Below are positions 59,497 through 64,000 of a stretch of 64,000 nt of DNA, one piece after another. The stretch's first letter is position 1. Each line of letters starts with the position of its first letter. The DNA comes from Peribolospora baueri (lineage: Eukaryota; Basidiomycota; Peribolosporomycetes; Peribolosporales; Peribolosporaceae): positions 212,691 through 276,690 of the forward strand of contig JAMDHS010000020.1 of assembly GCA_029717555.1 (NCBI GenBank), given 5' to 3'. The position numbers and the translations under genes are program-made. Below the pieces are notes generated by a model. The model saw only the letters and a list, made by a program, of their open reading frames with translations. It made no database searches and was not told the DNA's origin.

Positions 59497-61918
59497 ATGC
59501 TCGGCCGTTCACGTCATATCAGCACAAACATCAGGTCATCGTTTTCTCCTCGCCCCGTTCTTTCTCCCCTGACGCTCGTTCTCAACCTCAGCTGCGCCTC
59601 TTCTCCGTCGTCGCTGTCTCGCTCTTTGGCTGGCCAGTCTGACCTGCTGCGCCGCGCCCTCGCAACGCCCGCTCACTGCGTTCATCGCATTCACCCCGAA
59701 CACTCCTCTTGGCGAAGAACCGCATCCCGTTTTGACGCCCCCCATTCGCTCTCTGTGTTGTCTATTTGCGTTCGTGTCTCCTCTTCATCATCCTTGGTCG
59801 CGCTTCCTTCCAAAAGTCCAAAAATGTCCCCTTCCTCCGCCGTGCCCAACATCGACACCCATGCCTCGCTCCAACAACGACGTCCACACTCTTCAAAGTC
59901 GGGCGGTCATGAGCATCACGACCATAAAGGCGGAGACGCCTCACCCACCTCCAGCGCGACGTCCGCAAACTCTCCACACCAAGATCTCGCCCATCAACAC
60001 TCGCACAGCATCTTCTCGGGACATCATCATCACCACCACGCCGCCGACGAGGATGAGACGGAACAGCTGTTGCAGGCTTTGAAGGGCAAGGGTGAGTTTA
60101 TTATTCCTTTCTATCGTAGCGGAGAAGGAGCGATCTGAACAGGAGGTCAGACGCGCTGACGAGTACCTCTCCGGCCCTCAACTCCTTCCCTTCTTCCAGG
60201 CGATCGCGGAAGCAATATCACCCTCATCGGTCTGGGTGCCAACGTCGGCTTGACGGCCGCTAAGGGTGCGGCTGGTGTGTGAGTTGTCTTATTGCTCGAA
60301 ATGCAGAGTTGACGGCGCTTGCAATCACGCATGGGGTTAAAGGAAAGGCGAGGGAACGAGGATATGATCGCTCATGTGCTATGATGCTTTATTTATTGAT
60401 TTGCTTTTGCGTTGCTCTTTTACGCTGTATAGCGCCTTGAACAGCGCAGCGCTCTTGGCCGACGCTGCTCACTCGATGAGTGGTAAGTCTACCAACACCG
60501 AGTCACCTTGACCGTGTTTCTTAGGATCAGCCGACGGCAAGGTCCTGGTGGTAATGACCGTGAATTCGCCTACTTTCTTCCTTGCTTATTTTGTTCCTTG
60601 CACCGTTCCCCCGTGCTTGATTGATTACACACTCAACGGATAGACATGATCTCCGACTTTGTGACCCTCTTTTGCTGGAAGCTCTCCAGGAAGCCACCGT
60701 CGGCTACGCATCCCATGGGTTATGGTGAGTAGCGTGGCTGGATTTGCTCTGGCTCCTTGCTTTAACCCACAGGAAGGTATCTAGGGCTCATCGTTCCGTC
60801 TCTCTTCCACCGCACTCACATGGCGAACAGGGAAGTATGAGACTATGGGCTCGTTGGGCGTATCCGTCCTTCTCGTCGCTGGAGGTAAGCTCCGGAAGCC
60901 TTCACGAGGAAGTTTTACGCTCTTTCGCTGCTCTGACTAGGCTCATCGCGTCTCTATTCAGCGATCGGTATCGGTTTCCACTCCTACCACCTCCTTCTCG
61001 AGGCCATCCAGCCCACCATCGCGCACGCTCCCGCCGCAGTACGGACGGCCGCCCACGCCATGGCCACAGCGGCCGAGGCCGGCGCGCACCTCGGCCACGA
61101 GCACCACTTGTCGACTGAGGAGCACGGCGTTTTGGATCCAAATGCGATGTGGTTCGCGCTGGCATCCATTGTCATCAAGGAATGGCTCTACCGAGCGACG
61201 CTCAAGATCGCAAAGGAAGAAGACTCGAGTGTGCTCGAGGCCAACGCGCTCCATCACCGTAGCGACGCTTACTCCTCCGGCGTCACCTTGCTCACGATCC
61301 TGGGCTCTTGGGCCGGGTTCCCAGTGCTGGATCCGCTCGGAGGTTTGCTTGTCGCTGGCATCATCGGCAAACAAGGAATGGACGTGTTCCTCAGCGCTGT
61401 CAAAGAGCTGTCCGACCGGGGCGTGGAGCCAGAGGTGCTACGGTGAGTAGCAACCATCGAATCAAGTACCGCGCATCTCTCCAAAGCGCCCGCGACCCGG
61501 TCGAACTGACTAGCTCCTCGCCCTCGTGATGCCCAACCCTCTTGCATGATTGTGATGGTCAGAGAACTATCCAACATCGTCTCCTCCATGCAATCCGCGG
61601 AACCCAACCGGATCCTCGGCTTCCGCGACCTCAAGGCTCTCAAGAGCGGTGTGTCGACGTTCGTGGACCTCAAGCTCGACCTGCCGGCTTCGATTTACCT
61701 CAAGGAGGCGCATGATATCGAGTCGAGGGTGCGCAAGGCGATCATGGATCAGAAGAAAGGAGTGAGTTTTCCGTTTCTCCATCGATCACGACGTCTATCG
61801 TCCTCGATTCGTCCTGGCTCACGGAGTTCCTTGTCGCCCATCGCAGGTCAGAGAGGTTCGCATCCACCTCCATGCGGTGGAAGACGGGAAGGAAGGGGAG
61901 GTCCACCCGGGCTGCTGA
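59497..61918 (+). CDS. Mitochondrial cation diffusion facilitator (Mmt1/Mmt2-like)
   Basis: CDF-family metal transporter; yeast Mmt1/2 act on mitochondrial iron. Eight exons; the first is 59497..60091 and the last ends TGA 61916..61918. The ATG at 59497 gives a Ser/Arg-rich leader (MLGRSRHISTNIRSSFS) without acidic residues for about 45 residues, fitting mitochondrial import; a second in-frame ATG at 59824 begins MSPSSAVPNIDTH. A His-rich stretch (HHDHK, HHHHHH) precedes the membrane domain. CDF motifs: GANVGLTAAKGAAGV, LADAAHSMSDMISDF, HPMGYGKYETMGSLGVSVLL and ALHHRSDAYSSGVTLLTILG, with the paired metal-binding His/Asp in helices 2 and 5. The C-terminal cytosolic domain ends VREVRIHLHAVEDGK. 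Closest by pattern to Mmt. Confidence 0.9.
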
Positions 61919-62190
61919 AATAGATACCTACGTTGCTACCTATCTATCTATTTTATCCTTCGCCCAACCTAAGTCAGTTGTACACTAGAATCCATCGTTG
62001 GAGAGGGCGAATGGAGAAGGACAATGTGCAGTTTTTCGAAACCGTCGCAGATGTGAGAGAGAGAGGCTCGGCTGCGGTCGTTTCATTTATGCGTCCATCT
62101 TGCGCGACGCGTACGCCGATCCTCTGGCGACAAGCATCGATTCAAGGCACAGGTGGACTCGCAAGTCCCTTCTCCAGCATCGCTTTTACC
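61919..62190. promoter_or_regulatory. Intergenic, Mmt-type transporter to DCC1
   Basis: 272 bp between tandem genes. A (CTAT)n run lies at about 61933..61952. No other feature. Confidence 0.5.
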
Positions 62191-63959
62191 ATGTCCACAA
62201 CTGCATCGGCCACGGCGGACATTCATCTCTTTTCCGGCTCTCCGCCCGGCTACCTTCTTCTCGAGCTGCCTCCAGAGATTGCCAAGCTCTTCGAAGACGC
62301 AGGCGATGGGAGGGATGAAGAGCGGCGAGCGGCTGGGTAGGTCGTACGTTCGGAAGACGCGGTACATGGGCCGGGGCCAAGCCTCATGTTCGAACTGAAG
62401 TGGTCTCTGGTTTACCCTTTCCACCTTTCGCCTCCACGCCGTTTTTTCCATCTCTCCAGGCTGACGATCAAGGGCCGTCAAGCGGACGACGCGGTGCTCT
62501 GCACTTCTGACAAGACCTACTCGCTCCGTCAGATCGTGCAGTCCAATTCGCTCCTCCTCCTCTCTGCCGACAGCCGCACAGCGCCGGAACCAGAGCAGGG
62601 TCAACGGGAGACGGCGAGGGTGGGCGAGAGCGATGGCCAGCGACCACGAGCACGACTGACGCTGAGGGACAATCTGGAGACGCTAATTGAGCTCGTTCCC
62701 GTCGTGCCGAGGTTGGAGAGGATCGAGGGCATACTGAGCGAGTCGGCGTACAAGGGGCCTCTTGAGGAGGAGGAGGAAGAAGAGCAAGAGAACGGACGAC
62801 AAGTGCGTGCGAACTACTCGACTCGCGCTCTTTTCTCGCCGTCATCGCTCTTTGACCGCGTTCCCTCCGTCCTTTGATCTTCCCTATGACAGCGTAAACG
62901 ACGAAAATACACGGCTCACCAGCTCCGCTCTGTCGTTCAGGCCAGTGATGGAGAGCTGCAGAAGGGGCTGGATGAGAAACGGGTGGTCCTGCTCGATGGT
63001 GAGCCATGAAGCCAATCTGCCGCTTTCGGCACGTCGTCCCTCAGCCTGCCCGTCGCTGACCTCGTGTGTCGGTCTTATACCATCAGGCTACTACCGACTC
63101 CTTCACCCGCCCTACCTCTCCACCGTCCTCGACGCCCTTCTAACCACGATTACCGCCGAAGGCATGGATCCTCGTCGTCTAGATACGCAGCGCCTCATCG
63201 ACGCCCTGGAATCGGAGCATGACGTGCGCCCAGAGATCGGTCGGGCCGTGCTTGGATGGTACTCGAAGCCTCGGTCTGACGGGGCGGGCGTGGGCGCCAG
63301 TGGTGGCACAGAAGCAGAGCTGGACCAGAAGACGGTGATCCAGTTTATGGGTCTCGAGATTCTCATGCGGAGAGCTGTGAGCAGAACAGAAAAGGTTTCG
63401 GCCGTCTCAGCTGGCTCTTCTTCTCCCTGCTCACCATCAGTTTCTGATCTGCTTCTTCAGAGGACGTCGATCCCTTTGGAAACGTTCATGTCAGAGTGGA
63501 AGAAAAAAGTGGGCGACTCTCTCGCGGACGAGGTGGATCTAAAGCTCCTCGAGGTGCGCTTTCCCCTCCCGTCTTTTCCCGCGAATGGAAGGGAAAGGGG
63601 CCAACTGATTTTTTCGTGGAAGCGAGCCGACTTCTGACAGTGCCGTGATATCACTCCTCTCTTTCGTTCGTTCGTTCGTTCGTTCGTTTGCGTAGGGCAA
63701 CCACCTGATCGAGAAGACATCTCCCTCCACTCCGCCCACAATACTCTACTTCCCCTCCTCCGCCCTGTCCACCGACGCATCCATTCGGTTCAACGAGCTC
63801 TTCCTGACTCGGACGGCATGGAGGGCGGAAGAGATCCGACCGTACCTGAAGGACGTGGCGGTGGACGATAAGAAACGTGATGCGCTGCTTATGAAGTTTG
63901 CAAGAGCAACGAAGCACAAGGATGGGAGTATGACGTATACGGCTCGGAGTAGGGTGTGA
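62191..63959 (+). CDS. DCC1: Sister chromatid cohesion protein Dcc1 (Ctf18-RFC subunit)
   Basis: Subunit of the alternative clamp loader Ctf18-Dcc1-Ctf8-RFC used in replication and cohesion. First exon 62191..62336, second 62460..62802, then at least four more; TGA at 63957..63959. ATG 62191 gives MSTTASATADIHLF. Family features: GYLLLELPPEIAKLFE, LTIKGRQADDAVLCTSDKTY, SNSLLLLS, LELVPVVPRLERIEGIL-type segment, YKGPLEEE, then winged-helix-like C-terminal parts (YTAHQLRSVVQASDGELQKG, YYRLLHPPYLSTVLDALLTT, IPLETFMSEWKKKVGDSLAD, IRFNELFLTRTAWRAEEIRP). The order and spacing match Dcc1/DSCC1. A perfect 20-bp palindrome begins inside the stop codon. Confidence 0.87.
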
Positions 63960-64000
63960 GAGGAAGGAACGGAGGGAGACTCCCTCCGTTCCTTCCTCTC
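63958..64000. repeat. Perfect 20-bp inverted repeat with 3-nt loop at the window edge
   Basis: Left arm GAGAGGAAGGAACGGAGGGA (63958..63977), spacer GAC, right arm its exact reverse complement (63981..64000). It overlaps the last two bases of the DCC1 stop codon. Could be a 3'-end hairpin or a fold-back assembly artefact. Confidence 0.8.

Overview
The window is nuclear DNA from a fungus, most likely a basidiomycete and possibly a smut-type (Ustilaginomycotina) species. Genes are GC-rich, compact and intron-dense, with short introns (about 50 to 300 nt, gtgagt/gtaagt donors) and several exons of 3 to 23 nt. No operon-like organisation, tRNA, rRNA, transposon or CRISPR array was seen. The clade guess rests on gene structure plus a fungal AA10 polysaccharide monooxygenase, a type described from Ustilago; it is an inference. 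Nineteen protein-coding genes are supported. For most of them the exon structure was worked out from splice sites, and joined lengths came out divisible by three wherever I added them up.

Layout, left to right: 3' end of a WD40 protein (+); pyruvate kinase (-); MFS sugar transporter (-); CSL/RBP-J-type transcription factor (+); an atypical ATP-dependent DNA ligase (+); myosin essential light chain (-); mitochondrial ribosomal protein uS7m (+); ribosomal protein uL6/RPL9 (-); Pcf11 (+); mitochondrial adenylate kinase (-); N-acetylglutamate synthase (+); AA10 LPMO (-); a 2360-residue O-GlcNAc transferase (-); SWI1-like ARID protein (+); OPT-family transporter (-); fimbrin (+); small unrecognised protein (-); mitochondrial cation-diffusion-facilitator (+); Dcc1 (+), ending at a perfect palindrome on the window edge.

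Most genes are housekeeping: glycolysis, translation, mRNA 3'-end formation, arginine synthesis, actin/myosin, cohesion, chromatin. Mitochondrial functions recur (uS7m, adenylate kinase, acetylglutamate synthase, Mmt-type carrier), and two of them are divergent from a 181-bp intergenic region.

The items most worth a second look are: a telobox-like AGGGTTAG element about 70 to 155 bp upstream of four start codons; a pyruvate kinase insertion carrying a Myc-like nuclear localisation motif; the giant O-GlcNAc transferase and its large divergent promoter with tandem duplications; paired palindromes upstream of the LPMO; a GC-AG intron in RPL9; and coding-like sequence after the sugar transporter that the simple gene model does not explain. 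I did not find a clearly new multi-gene system.
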